The position numbers and the translations under genes are program-made. A model generated the notes under the pieces. The model saw nothing but the letters and a program-made list of their open reading frames with translations, ran no database searches and was not told the origin of the DNA. From the NCBI GenBank assembly GCA_037576215.1, contig JBANDB010000003.1, positions 1,922,001-1,986,000 of the forward strand: DNA of 64,000 nt. The letters are read 5' to 3'. Shown here one piece after another: positions 47,311 to 59,250 of the stretch. The stretch comes from Armillaria gallica (Eukaryota > Basidiomycota > Agaricomycetes > Agaricales > Physalacriaceae). Numbering within the stretch: the first letter of the stretch is position 1; every line of letters begins with the position of its first letter.

Positions 47311-47586
47311 CTAAACTTGCCCTGTTCGTAGTCCTGTGACAGTCCCTTCTATGTATGAAGGTGTTGGATTGGCAGGAAATCTATGAACAGCTGTTGTTGG
47401 AAGGGAAGTAAAAGAGTTCCTCCGATTGCGCATCAGGTCATTTTGGGACAGCGGGGCACTTGTGGGAGGTATGGTTGGTGTCGGCACTGCATTGAAAATT
47501 GCTGGCTCGCTTTTCCGTCGCCTGACCGCCCGAGAACGAGGAACACTTACCGAGGGGGTATCTTGTTCAGTGGGGGTATCTTCCAT
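47311..47586 (-). CDS. Possible small basic Ser/Pro-rich protein (91 aa)
   Basis: The frame opens MEDTPTEQDTPSVSVPRSRA, then a basic stretch RAVRRRKSEPAIF and Pro/Thr-rich sequence (VPTPTIPPTSAPLSQ), then RNRRNSFTSLP. RRKSEP and RRNSFTS look like basophilic kinase sites. No domain or paralogue; it could be an exon of a larger gene. Included because composition and motif layout are more protein-like than those of neighbouring frames. Confidence 0.35.
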   Translation of the reverse strand: MEDTPTEQDTPSVSVPRSRAVRRRKSEPAIFNAVPTPTIPPTSAPLSQNDLMRNRRNSFTSLPTTAVHRFPANPTPSYIEGTVTGLRTGQV

Positions 47587-48077
47587 GATATTTATCTGAC
47601 CAGGCGAGTCGTGAGATGGTGGTATTCATGAGCAATGAGCGTCGCATCAGATCTGGCGAATCTGCCACGCGTGTGACCCACGTGTAAAATTTCGATCATA
47701 GCCTTTTCGAGCGAAAACTGTAGCGCCTGCCATATTTAAACTCAGAAAGACCAGACTGTATATCGACAGCTTGCTTCATATACAGGATGGTAATGAGACT
47801 ACCTTGTTCGCTTAACACAACCCCAGAGCCAAAATTTAAACCGGTCGCTTAATCATCCATCGCTTTCGGCAGCTTTATCTTACATGTACCTACCTTTGAG
47901 AAGATCCGGTCTTCGCGTCTTTCACGTCTCAACGCTGACTTCGCAGAAATGTTGAATATCGGATGCCATCTGGGAGCATGGGTGCTGAGCTGAGGGAGGT
48001 CGACAAATGGAAGGCGGAGCTAGGAAGAGCAGTTGAGTGGGAGCGGGAACGTGGGGTGAAGACCAGGACTAACGACA
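47587..48077. other. Intergenic, no gene seen
   Basis: No open frame of note and no repeat identified. Confidence 0.4.
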
Positions 48078-49279
48078 GTGACAACGGCGATGCTTTTCGG
48101 GCACCGATTCACCGCCAAGGTACCTGACAGCAAGACGACGGTGATATATCCTCTGATGTCCCCGCTGCTCCCGCCCAATACCAACATTGTGACCTACCAT
48201 CTACCGCCGGTTCGCTGGGAACCTCAAGGCCTCATCGACATCTCCGGGCATCCACCATTTTCGATACGGAGATTATGATTCCGGCGTTGGTTTACCTCGT
48301 GGTATCTCCGTAGCTGCTGCTGCCGCCGACAACGCCGCCAGTTGTGTGACGTCTTCCAAGCTTGTGGTCCTATTTCTAACGCCGGGGAATCAAACTGTGG
48401 CATTATTTCCCCTCACGATCTCGTTCAAGAGTGTTACCGGCCGCCCACTCACCACTTTCCCCACTTTCTGCCATCACCACCTACTCACCGTCCACCCCTG
48501 CACAACCATAGGACCGGTATCATTGTTGGGCGCACTCAAACCCGCTATCGTCGCCTATGAATGACCGATCCCACCCATCCCTGTCTTCTCGGATTCCTCG
48601 CTTGCACAGCACAGCGAAGTCCTTCTCTGGCACCGTATAGTTAGCGCAGGTCAATACTCAGCCGACGATGCCGTTGTCCAAGTTGTGCGGCGAAGTGTTC
48701 TGACCTGTACACTGTGCCTTGCCTCAAATTTTCTACTTCAAGACCATATTTTCAACTCGCTCAACTCATTGAAAATGCGGTCAGAGAATACTATATTGGC
48801 GGTGCTGCTGTGGTTATTAGTGTTGCCCTAAACGTAGCCGAGTCTTCTTGGAAGACTCCTCAAAAATGGAATAAGTGCGAGTCTTTATCACACACTGCTT
48901 CTTCATGCTTAACTCTTTTGCAGAACCTATCTCCGTAGCCAATATTGATATTCAGCTTTCTGATGAAGACGGTGTCTCTTCTGGACTCGTGTTTTCACGA
49001 AGAAAGTGGACGTGTATCGAGGAGCACCTTGGTATCATGTCGAATGGCAATAACTCCATGGCCGCCTGCTACCGTGGCGACGACGACGACTCCAACTCTT
49101 ATCTTCGGCCTGTTGGTGATGTCACATGTCTGCTCTCATTGGCACAAGCTGTCACTGTCATCATTCGTATCGTACGATTCACAGAAGATGCACGTCGGAT
49201 CCGACTTGATCGCAAATTGACTGCGTACGAATATTTTGGAGGCCGTGGCGAAGAAACGGCATGGAACAGAGGGATGTGA
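48078..49279 (+). pseudogene. Possible broken orphan-family member upstream of block B
   Basis: Three consecutive plus-strand frames look partly coding: 48,078-48,278 (TTVIYPLMSPLLPPNTNIV), about 48,200-48,564 (SSKLVVLFLTPGNQTVALF) and 48,875-49,279. The last ends with VTVIIRIVRFTEDARRIRLD, the same pattern of spaced hydrophobics followed by AR-(L/I)R as the C-termini at 16,386 and 40,442. I could not splice them cleanly. Its end lies about ten bases before the start of block B, so a duplication breakpoint sits at the 3' end of this gene. Confidence 0.35.
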
Positions 49280-49289
49280 GGATAGTGCG

Positions 49290-50944
49290 CTTGTTGATCC
49301 CGGGAGCAACGGCTCTGAGTAACTGGACTAGCTTGCGTACGGCATATATGCTTCTCCTTGTCTTGCATTGAACTTGTCTTTTATAGCCACGGCCGTGGTT
49401 TTCACTGTCACGGAACAAAGACCCTTTTATTCTGATACAGATCCGCAACGTATGGACTTTCCGTTTTCGTCAACGTAGTAACTCATCTTGTACCTAGTCG
49501 GGGTATCGTATATCTGTCTTCATTCTCGCCTGGAACATCGTCATGTGGATTTGCGGCGCAGCCAAGACGCTCGCGTGGGACTATGCTCCAGGTGTACCTC
49601 AAGGTGACGTGGCCAACGTCTATGTCGGCTGGCGCGAGGAGACCACGGCTGCTTTCTTCCTGCGTGTGAAGGCAAAGCTTTTTGCTCGACCGAAGGACCT
49701 TGATTGCGAGAAGGCTGACGACGAGAAGGAGACAAAGGACAAGGCCCTGTTAATAGCTATGGGAAAACAACCTGAAAGCAACCTCGGAGAGATGGAGACC
49801 AACTCTGAGATACAACCTACCTGCAAGACTTCGAGGTTATTCGCCAATTTCTTTCCTTCTACGACAGTCAGTACCCGTCCGCGTAATGGATCGATGCTTC
49901 CAGCAACGAATATGTCGTATCCTCCCCGGAGAGAGCTCCCAGATACAGCTGTGCAGAGTTTGTTGGTAACAGGCGAACAGGAACTTGAGCTGGTAAATGA
50001 GGAAGAGGAGAGACCTGGTCGTCTCGCGTCCCTCTTTCCGCCTTTGTTGCGAAGAACGTTCAAACACATGTCGAGCTTATTCACACCCATCACGATAAGC
50101 ATGTATATTGCCATTGCAATCTCGCTCATCCCGAAGCTCAAGGCGCTGTTCGTAGAAGCCGATGGTGGTCTGTCCTATCGTGGTCCGGACGGAAACCCGC
50201 CGTTGACATTCATTATCACCACAGGCAAGTTTCTCACGCGTATCTTCGTTTCCTTGTTGGTCTAATGGTTACCCTGATGTACAGCCGAGTTCGTTGGAAA
50301 CATGAAGGTCCCAATAAGCCTCATTCTATTAGGTGCTTCATTCACGCGCATGAATATCCCGCATTCATTCAACAAAGATACCTTTGTCTGCATTGGTTCT
50401 GGGTATCGTTCTGCAAGCTCGCGTTACTCCCCGGTTTGGTATACTTCTCACGCAAGAGCTGACTCATCGCGGTGTTGTACCGGAGGAAGCCCTTGTCGAG
50501 GTAAGTAGTACTTTCTTTTGCCACACCCGTTGATATTCTATTGCCCAGCGTTTTGTTGCCATGTTTTTGAGCGGAACGTCGTCTGCCGTACGGTAAGTTT
50601 ATTCTTCGATGGAGCCTTAAGAAGCGACGTTGACTGTCCTTTTGTATAGTCAACTAATCATCACACAGGTATATGCGAAGGATCACGACCTAGACACACT
50701 ATCCGTGAGCCTACCCGTTTATCCTTCCTCCCTTTTGTTGAGATGTTTAAATACTTACAGGCTCTCTTGTTGCTACAATGTAAGTTTATTTCATTCTCGG
50801 GCCTCCATTGTTATGCTAAAATGACTTATCCACAGATGTCTTCATGTCCATTTCTACTGCGTGAGTTGTGCTCGAAATCTTCAAGGGCCTTGTTTTAACC
50901 ATTTCTATAGAGTTATAATCGCAATAGCATTGTTACTCCTATAG
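49290..50944 (+). pseudogene. AEC transporter pseudogene, 5'-truncated and frameshifted
   Basis: Similarity to the intact transporter starts within its exon 4 (AGTAACTGGACTAGCTTGC); exons 1-3 and most of exon 4 are missing. At the start of the large central exon the sequence TATATCTCGGTCTTC of the intact gene is TATATCTGTCTTC here, a 2-bp deletion that shifts frame before the central loop. Exon 7 also carries small insertions (CATTCAACAAAGATACC). The remaining exon borders can still be matched down to the stop at 50,942-50,944. The intron after exon 6 keeps its GC donor (ACAG|GCAAGT), whereas the intron near 50,780 has GTAAGT where the intact copy has GCGAGT. A product from the internal ATG at 49,543 is possible but would lack the N-terminal membrane half. 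Confidence 0.88.
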
Positions 50945-53241
50945 ATTCTAGAGGAAATCGTGCGGGTGTGATTGTTCCACTTACAAAAAAGCTTACGCAG
51001 ATAAACAGAAGAAACTGTCATTTTCGGTTATGCACACAGCGTCCTTTGCCCTTCTCCTTGACTCTCGTAGGTGTGCGCCAATTTCAATGCAATTGACTCA
51101 AGAGACTGATGGACGATGGAACATGTGCATTGTATCACCGTCTTTGGGCCTACAGGAATGGTACACCGTACCGTCGACATCCTAACAAATAGATAAGATC
51201 CAGAATGATAAGAGTGGAGTGCGAAGCCACGATAGAACCATGATATCAACGGGAAGGTGGGGCGGTTGTGCTCATAAACACGGGTGGTATATGTTGCACA
51301 GACCTTGACTATGCGTTCGATAGATGTCACTCAAGTAGGTGTGACGTCGCCGGGCGCGATGCTGCTTTGTGAGAGCCTTAGTAGTATGCATAGTTCCCGA
51401 TGGTTAATATTCATCGATGAACTCACGATCGAGGAGAGGGTGTTCTAATCCATTGTGACTCATATACAGGTCGCGATTGATATAAGTATTCCCGATTATG
51501 ATTAGATATTGTTGGTTGCAATGGACGATCACTTTTGAACATTACTCACAATCGTTGCGATATGTACCCTGCGCTCGAACTATCCGAGATGTCAGTTTTT
51601 GCATATTAGGCCAGCACTCTGGAGTGCCTGCCAGCTACAATCTCATGTCTTTGTTTGTGTATTCATAGTAATAGCCTGAGAAAGCTATCCAAAGAAGACA
51701 TGAATTCAGTGGGTGTCAATGGCGCGAGGAGTTGGTCGAAGGTACAGGCCGACTAGATTGATAGTCTTTCATAGATACGAAGCCATTCAGGTGTCTTCTC
51801 TTAGTCGCTCTGGGTTTGGGGGAGTTCATATGTTCGCGGGGGATGGAGATCGGATGTGATGTCGAGACCTGGGAATTAAATGGCGCGCGTGCAACGATTC
51901 CAAAATGCGAAAACGCCGGAGTGGCGGGCCAAGGAAGAGCAATCATTGCACAGGGCAAGACATCAGCGCTTCAACAAGTGACTGGGGTCCGCAGCAAAGA
52001 CAAAGCCGAGAATACGATTTAACCTCACCAGTAAGATAGGCTACGCTTAATTACTCTCAGAAGAGTAGCTGGGGTCGCGGCGACACTTATCCTGGAACAA
52101 GGATTCTAGAAGAAGCATGCGGTTTACTCTGAAAAAGACAACTGATACGCTGTTATTTCAATATACACCTCGTTAAGGCATAAAGGGTTGTTGCGAGGCG
52201 TACTTGTCCTTGTTCAAAATTTGGAAATCGTAGAGTAAATGGAGAAAATACGTGTTCTGGCCCAAAAATGTGCTTGAACGGTCTGTGATATGGTAAGATC
52301 AGAACAGTCATCAATTGGCTGGAGCTTTTGAGGGGCGAGCGAACAGAGTGCACCATGAAATTTACTTCCGTCATGACAGTGTAAAGCTTGCCTAGGAAAT
52401 TATTTGATGTGTAGGATTACTTCTGTATGTTGAACTGAAGGGCGACAAGCCAGAATTCGCACCAAATTCCGGTTTCGACACGAGGTATATGGTGAAGGCA
52501 TGTTGACACGTGATCGAGTTTGGATGGGATGCAAATAAGTGTAAATAGAGAATCGATCTCAAGATCTTACTCCTACCATGTTTTCATCCCGGAAATCTAG
52601 CTCAAATAATCCCCGCATCCGCATTTCTGGCACTTTCCCGGATACAAAATACTATTTCTGTACAAAGGTAATGTTTCTTTTCTGTTTCTGTCTGTGATTT
52701 TCTAATATCTTCTTTAGCCAGAAACGCATCTTCACTGTCTCCTTCGCATCTCCTCGCCGCTTCTATGCGCGTTGGGCCCAGACCAGGCCATGTGACTGTT
52801 TACCCGCTCTCCTCATCGTTTAAAATCTCCCTTCCTGGATATATTACGAATGGGACTCCGTAACGCAGAGCTACTTTCCCTCGGTCGATTCAGTTCAGGC
52901 GTCTCGGTACCCTCATCAAAAAATTTTCACTTTTAGACAAAGGTGTATCTCTTCCGGCCAAGCATCAGGGCTCTTAAGATCAACCCTTGAACCAGAAAAG
53001 GGTATATTATAAAACAAAATTTGTATCTAACTAGGCAATCCGTGACGCGTGCACGACAAAGCAATGTCACCGATGGCGCTTGGTCCAAGACTCCAAGTCA
53101 ATGTCTTGACTTTCGATACCTGACATGCTCAAGACATCAGTCGATACTCGACAAGCTATTGTGTTGCGCAATATTTAACTGAGGGTTTTCAGTGAGTCGT
53201 CTGCCACATCCAACAGTACCTCAGTGTTATCTCACTCCAAA

Positions 53242-54078
53242 ATGTTCGACCAGCATAATTATGGCCTACCTCCCACCGTCGACATTCCTGCTGAAGAGCA
53301 CATATATGACGTGCCCGGCCAAACACATGCGGATGGAAACATAGGAATCCAAGTCATTGGAGCCGACTTCTCCCAGGTTTACGATGTGTTTCTGGCGCCC
53401 CGACACATGCCCAACATCCCGTACGACATCCGTGACAGCATCATCTCAAGCGCGCCACCCTTTTTCAGTTCATTTATCTGCCAAAAATGGCCTGTCTCCG
53501 CCGTGGATCACCTTCCAGCGTCGATATCCCATGAAAGCGCTAATGATACGGCGAAGCCCGATTGCGCCGTCATGTTCTCGAATTGGCTGGGCGACGGGCC
53601 CATGTTTCTTATGCACTACTGCATCCTCGCAGTCAACTGTGGAAGTGTCCCAGTTCTTCCTACCTCGCCTGCACCCGGACAACTCCCTGTGATCGTCACG
53701 AGTGTAAACACGGATGTCATCCCTTGTTGGATTTTCCTCGCTACTCTCATGTACTTCTACAACCATGATCAGTCGCAGCTCTTCCTCGCTGTGCTCGGCC
53801 GTATATCTCCTTGCTGGCATCCCACCTGTCTCTTTCCTCCTGACCAGCGGAAGACGTCCGCTCCTCCAACCATCATTGCCGACAACCTCTTGGAGGACAT
53901 TGCGATGTGTCTCACGTAGGAGGAGCTTGAGTTGCTCGAGACGCATGTCCAAGGGTTCTCTTATACTCAACTATCGCTGGACATCACCGACTTGGGTTTC
54001 CAGGAGGTCATCTCGACTGCTTGCACGATCGTCAACAAAGCTCACTCCCTACGTAATCGAATGTTCTTTTCGTACTGA
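53242..54078 (+). pseudogene. Orphan family protein, copy with premature TAG
   Basis: Aligns without gaps to the intact gene at 40,442 (both 837 nt with stop). The Gln codon in CLTQEELE is TAG at 53,917-53,919, a C-to-T change, so translation would end after 225 residues and lose the conserved C-terminal AR-LRNR region. Downstream codons still match the intact copy to the native stop, so the nonsense change is recent. There are many other substitutions (for example SANTDVIPSW versus SVNTDVIPCW). A shortened protein could still be made. Confidence 0.85.
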
Positions 54079-54414
54079 GAGGTTTGATGGGAAGTCCCCG
54101 CGGAATCAGAGGGTCATGCCGAATCAAATGGTGGCCAGGTGAACGACTTGGGCTTGATGGGCAGGTCGAATTGGATCACCAAGCCGAGCATACCGGCGAG
54201 TAGATGAACATGTGTGCCTCGACCGTGTTCCTTCTCCCAATTCCTTCGATTATCTATCTATCTATCTTCGCAGCTGAACTTCGTTTGTTCAATCGTACTT
54301 ACGTATTCAAGGATTCCATACTGAACATCGATACAATCATTGTCCTATGAAACTTCTTTGTTGTCACCACTTCATAGTCTAGTACAGTTATACATATGCA
54401 CTAGGAATTAAAAG

Positions 54415-55000
54415 TTCCGCGGAAGCAAATCGACAGACTTGGAGCTGAAGAGGTGGTACAAAGTCAGAGTCTCGGCAAAGAGAGGATAGGAAGTATACGA
54501 GCCCTATGTTTGTTTTATCCTTCGCGTGTCCTGCTCGCTCGGAGTGCTGATGCATTGGCTATAGAGACGAGTGTCGGCGCTGTTAAGATTATATCCTCTA
54601 GTTATTAGTTGTTAAACGGGGCGGCGCCTTAGAATCCAGGATGCTTAACTTCCGGGCAACTTGATCGACACTGAAAAGGGCACAGCAGAAGCAAATTGTA
54701 ATGGGCTATTCCTCGAGACGCAGTAAGAAATACTGGTCGACTGCTTGGTCGTAAAGCAATTCCGGGGACTCCTCCGTGTGTCAGAGAACGACTTGTGAGC
54801 ACAGATGCAACCTGATGCAGCTCGGTGAAAGGAGGGAGGCTTGATATTACGTGCGAGCTCGGTAGTATAATTCGGACGTAAACCATGAACCGCTCTCTAG
54901 GTCCCTTGTTTTTTTTTGGTGAACGTACCACCAGCACTTTTGCATGGAATTGATATCAACACCTGAATTGGCTCCGCTCGTTCAGGGCTCTCCAGAGCTT
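54415..55000 (+). repeat. Caspase-unit flanking repeat, copy 2 (deleted form)
   Basis: Joined directly to block B. It shares TTCCGCGGAAGCAAATCG, TTATCCTTCGCGTGTC and GACTCCTCCGTGTGTCAGAG with the copies at 42,370 and 58,080, but lacks several hundred bases in the middle. It runs into the first exon of the gene at 54,944, not into a caspase-like gene. Confidence 0.65.
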
Positions 55001-56161
55001 GCCCTTGACGGTGAATACGAACATCATTCGCTCAAGCCTCGCAGTCCCACACCTCGACCTGATGAATCCGTCATGGACAGGGCTCCTCAGATTCTTAAAT
55101 TGTTCTTGGAGGGCGAACAAGGCCTGGAGCCGGGTGATGAGATAGAGATGGATCTCACCCCCGAGTGTAAGAAATAGCTTGACTATGACAACTTCTGTGC
55201 TCTGACGGAATACATTGACGTGAGGTGAGTAATATGTCCATGGTTTCATCTCCCGTTCTGACCAGTGCCATTGTTTCATTAGAGCGGAGTTGATGAGCGA
55301 TAAACTCTTCGTGAGGAGGGATGGCAGCGCAACCCACCAAGCCATGTATGTCGTTCTTTACGACCTCAAAGGCAGTGGGAAGCGCCACCGAAACCTCTAC
55401 ATTTACACGAATGTCACATATCCCATGCAACAACGTGGCTATATAACTCCTCGCATCGTCATATATTCCCGTGCGACTGAAAACTTTTGGCCTCTATTTC
55501 CTATAGAATCAGCCTATTCCGATTCGCGCTGGGAGAGTCTTCCCTACGTCTTGCAGGCTCTCCTTGGCTGTGATCATGATTGTGCGATTGGGGGAGGTCT
55601 TGCCCTAAAAATATGTTTGACCGACAATGTCATAACACGAATCAAATACAGCGTCATCTCCTTCCTTCTCGAGGGTACATTGTATGGCAAAAAACACGAT
55701 GACCTTGTGCCTTTTCAACTCTATGCGAAGCTTCCACACCCTCAAGGACATAAGGGACAGTGGATTACAACCGACGGCTCGCACGTCGAGCCAGGTACCA
55801 AGTACCGAATGTTCCAGCCGACTAATGCGTCCGGTGGAAGACGCTTTTCAGAAGCCATCAACGTCGACCATGGGATCGTGAGCAATTTCTTCTGCTCTAT
55901 GTTAGATCAAGACTTAGCCCACCCTCCTAGATTGATGAGGACCATTTAACACCCAAAAATGACATCTTCCTCGACCCAGTGTTCTTTAACCTCCCCAAGG
56001 GTTCCGAACGTATCCATCTTCGGGTCGAAGATATCTGGTATCGCGTATGTCACGAAGAGGCACTCGATCGCAAGCGTAAAGCGCCAAGGGACAAAGAGCC
56101 TACCGGAGAGAGTAAGAAGACGTACAGGATACCAATCGGCGGAAGCTATCAAGGAAGCTGA
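54944..56161 (+). pseudogene. Unrecognised three-exon gene with a single in-frame TAG
   Basis: Exons 54944-55224, 55283-55877 and 55931-56161 join in frame with good junctions (GTGAG|GTGAGT, TTCATTAG|A; GGATC|GTGAGC, CCTAG|ATT) into 369 codons including the final stop. One internal stop, TAG at 55,175-55,177 (codon 78), falls between TPECKK and LDYDNFCALTEYIDV, which continue in the same frame. Family not recognised. The N-terminus reads MELISTPELAPLVQGSPELA; the core contains VRRDGSATHQAMYVVLYDLKG, YIYTNVTYPM and HVEPGTKYRMFQPTN; the third exon has FFNLPKGSERIHLRVEDIWYR. Fragments of the first exon occur at 44,110-44,220 and 59,085-59,200. A different frame stays open from 55,959 to 56,396, so a C-terminal frameshift is also possible. 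Confidence 0.6.
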
Positions 56162-57440
56162 GGTCCTATCTCGAGGACCTTTAAGCTTGCACCTAAGTAG
56201 TTTACTTTTATGTATTTCAACGTCACTTTCAGCACACGTTTTATGCAACTCATATCATCAAGGCCCGGAACAGACTCACCGAACTGAGGAGAGGCGCAGG
56301 GTGAGGATCCTTGGCCCTTCTACAGTGGAGAAACTTATGGAAGTACCAGGAACCTGGGATGATGCTTCGTCAACCTTTACACCTCTGCCTAAGTAGCACT
56401 CTTTTCATTGTAAACACTGTTTAATATGACTCAAAAAAGCCACTGCCTGGCATTCTCATCATAGGTTATGATATTATGTCGGGGAAGTCGTCACCCACAT
56501 ACTCCTGCAACGTCGTCAGTCCTGCCCAAGCACATCCCCATTTGTGACAACTAGGAACTCAGCGGGAAGTTCGGTCATTGTTCCCAGATCTAGTCCCATG
56601 AAGACACCAAAACATCATCCCGACCTATTCTTGCCCCATCCCTTGTCTCATTCGCACAGTGCGTCCTAATTTCCGTTCGATGTAAGTATACTATATAATG
56701 TGTTTTTGTCCAATTTAGCAGTCCGTGATGAATACTACTGACCGGGCAAGTCGCGACTCACGATACTAATTTTTGACTTTTCACTATAGAGTGCACCAGG
56801 CACCTTTAATGCAAAGAAGCGAGTCAGAACCACACGACAGGATTATAATCGTGCTATTGTCTTATATCATAAGCAGTGACAAGCGAACGCAAGTGGTGTA
56901 CGGTATGTGCAACGAGTTTAGGAAGGTTAAACAATCGTAACAGCAATGTCGACGGCATAAACACAGAAATACTGAGAACCTCGCCTTTTTTGAGATGTAC
57001 ACAATCCAATAAACGCGCTCGACACGGACAGGCCATCGCCCATCGTCCCAGCGTTCTTCCATACGGTCATCCAGGATGGCATCACGAAATTGCACAGAAA
57101 AAAATATCGATGACATTGATCATGGCGCCATGCTGTTCCAGACACAAGTCCAATATGTCGATCAGATTGCTGATTGATTCCGCGGAAGTAAAATGTTCAG
57201 GAATGCCCCCGAGAGCCCGATGATCGATCAGGCTAAACCGCAAGGCCCGCTACGCTCGAGCTAGCTTGAGGAAACGGAGCTAGGCATCGTGAAATACGGA
57301 CCCTCATGAGAAAGGTCCCACAAAAGTGAATCGCGCCATCCCGGCATTGCTGTTGAGTCGTGTATCACGGCGCGTTGAACAAGGCGTGTTGGGAGCGCGA
57401 TGCCGGAGATATATCGATTGAGCGGTAGCGAGGACTACGT
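56162..57440. other. Intergenic, no confident gene
   Basis: The first 230 bases may hold a C-terminal exon of the preceding gene in a shifted frame (RVRILGPSTVEKLMEVPGTW, ending at 56,396). The rest shows nothing supportable. Confidence 0.35.
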
Positions 57441-58080
57441 AGTGTGTTCCAAAGTATGTTGGTCCATCAACGTGCAGCAGTGGTCGATGAAATGAGATCG
57501 GTCCCACGGCGCCGGATGTCGAGCTCAGTGTTTTGGCTCGACAGAGAGATGATGCAGTCAGTGGATCCACTCGAGTGTGTACTAGTAGTGTCATGGAAGG
57601 GAAGTACGTCCGACCGAGCGGTGGAGAGTGAATGCGGGCGCCAAGGCCCGTGCACGTTGGTCTAGGTGAGAGCCTTGAACGTGTACTCCTACCAGATAGT
57701 CATCCTTATCCAGCTGCATTCCGGGTGAGCCGATGTGCCAATGAAGGCTGAAGTGGACAACCCGTGGAAACTATCTCTGAGGCGCACAAAGTAGCGGAAA
57801 CCTGTGAATGGTGGCACGTTACAAAGTGATACACCCTGATCTCATAGGATAGGATCTATAGTCGGGAATAGCTATGTAAAGTTAATGCGGTTTGGGCTCG
57901 ACAGAAAAATGGGGGAAGGGGGGGGAGGTCATCGAATCGGGTGTATCATGGAAGGGAAGTACATCCATTCGAGGTGATGGGTGTCGTGTTGCGCATGGGG
58001 GAGCGCTGACAAGGCGGTGCTTCCTTGGCGAGATCTGAGAAGACAAGCCAGAAAATTTGATCAGGGTATTGGCAAAGGGA
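57441..58080. repeat. Degenerate direct repeat pair
   Basis: About 57,530-57,640 and about 57,890-58,000 share GGCTCGACAGA and TCATGGAAGGGAAGTAC in the same order. No coding frame spans them. They lie directly before the third caspase-unit repeat. Confidence 0.55.
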
Positions 58081-59250
58081 GGATAAAAAGCATGCACACC
58101 CTATAGTTGTTTCATCCTTGGCCGTGCCCTGCTCGCTCGGGGTGCTGATGTATCAGTTGTAGAGAAGAGAGCCGTGTCGGCGATGTTAAGAGTACATCCT
58201 CTGGTTGTTGTACGGGGCAGCGCCGCCTTCTGGAGCAGGATAAGGGGACTCAGATCCTTAACCAGGTAAGGATCGACATTATGAAAAAGGCACGGAAGAA
58301 GTAAATCGTGGGCTGAAGAAGTTAGTATACGAAGTCCTGCTCTCCCGTCGATGGTCGATCTTCTCGTAGTCCAAGATACTATATTCCATGGATTCGAATT
58401 AGACGAAGGACGTCGCGGTCGCTTCCCTTTCGTTCACATTGTGAGCATGTGAGCATAGGCTATAACGTCGCCATTGATGAGATGGCGTAGGCTAATAACT
58501 AGTAACCCATTTCCATTAGCTGAAAATTGCCTCCAAGTCGAAACGTGAACGCACCAAGGGACCTTTAGAATACGTCCAGCACAGTGGCGCTCGGAGGTGT
58601 TTCGGAGGGTGAGGTGTGCCAAAATTGCCCTTCATTTTACCTCCGGTTTGCCTTCCATTCTCGTCTCTTAGCGTTGGTATCCCGAACTCAGATGCAGTGG
58701 TATATCCGGCCGCCCTCTCATCGCATAAAGTCGGGCAAGGCAGGATCGGCGGACAAAGCTGACAGACAGCAACAAGCTATTGCTCGGGACGCAATGAGCA
58801 ATGCGGTTGGCTACTTGGTCGTAAGACAATTCCAGGAACTCCTTCGTGTGTCAGAGAATGAATGGTGAGCACAGATGCTGAGACGGGCGATAGTTTTAGA
58901 CAAGTCGCACTGATCACGTGGCAATATCCTCTTTGATTCCCGACCGTGACCTAGTCCGTAGTTCAGGTAGCCTCGCGTACTCTAACTTTAAGCTACGGAG
59001 AACGGGATTGTGCATAGTGAGACTTCGGACGTAAGCTATGAACCGCTCTTTAGGTCCTTTTTCGGTGAACGTACTGTTACGCCTTTTATATCAACCCCTG
59101 ACTTGATTCTACTCTTTCAGGCATCTCCAGAGATTGCCTTGATGGCGAATACAAACATTAGCGATTCTACGGGCCACAATTCAAGCAAAACGACCTAGTA
59201 CAGAACGGAGCTCAGCTTTCAAGAAATGATGACGCCCAGATCTGTATGTA
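58081..59250 (+). repeat. Caspase-unit flanking repeat, copy 3
   Basis: Near-complete match to 42,400-44,230, including TCCTCTGGTTGTTG and CGAACTCAGATGCAGTGGTAT. It ends with a fragment resembling the first exon of the gene at 54,944. The caspase-like gene follows on the opposite strand, as in copy 1, without the short insertion that copy 1 has at about 44,240. Confidence 0.7.

Larger units (their letters stand above)
49290..54410 (+). repeat. Segmental duplication block B
   Basis: Same order and orientation as block A. It starts abruptly in transporter exon 4 and ends at GCACTAGGAATTAAAA, where it joins the caspase-unit repeat directly. It lacks the 1.15-kb insertion and the 780-bp right-hand stretch of block A. 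It has a TCTA microsatellite at 54,249-54,267 that A lacks. Confidence 0.85.
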
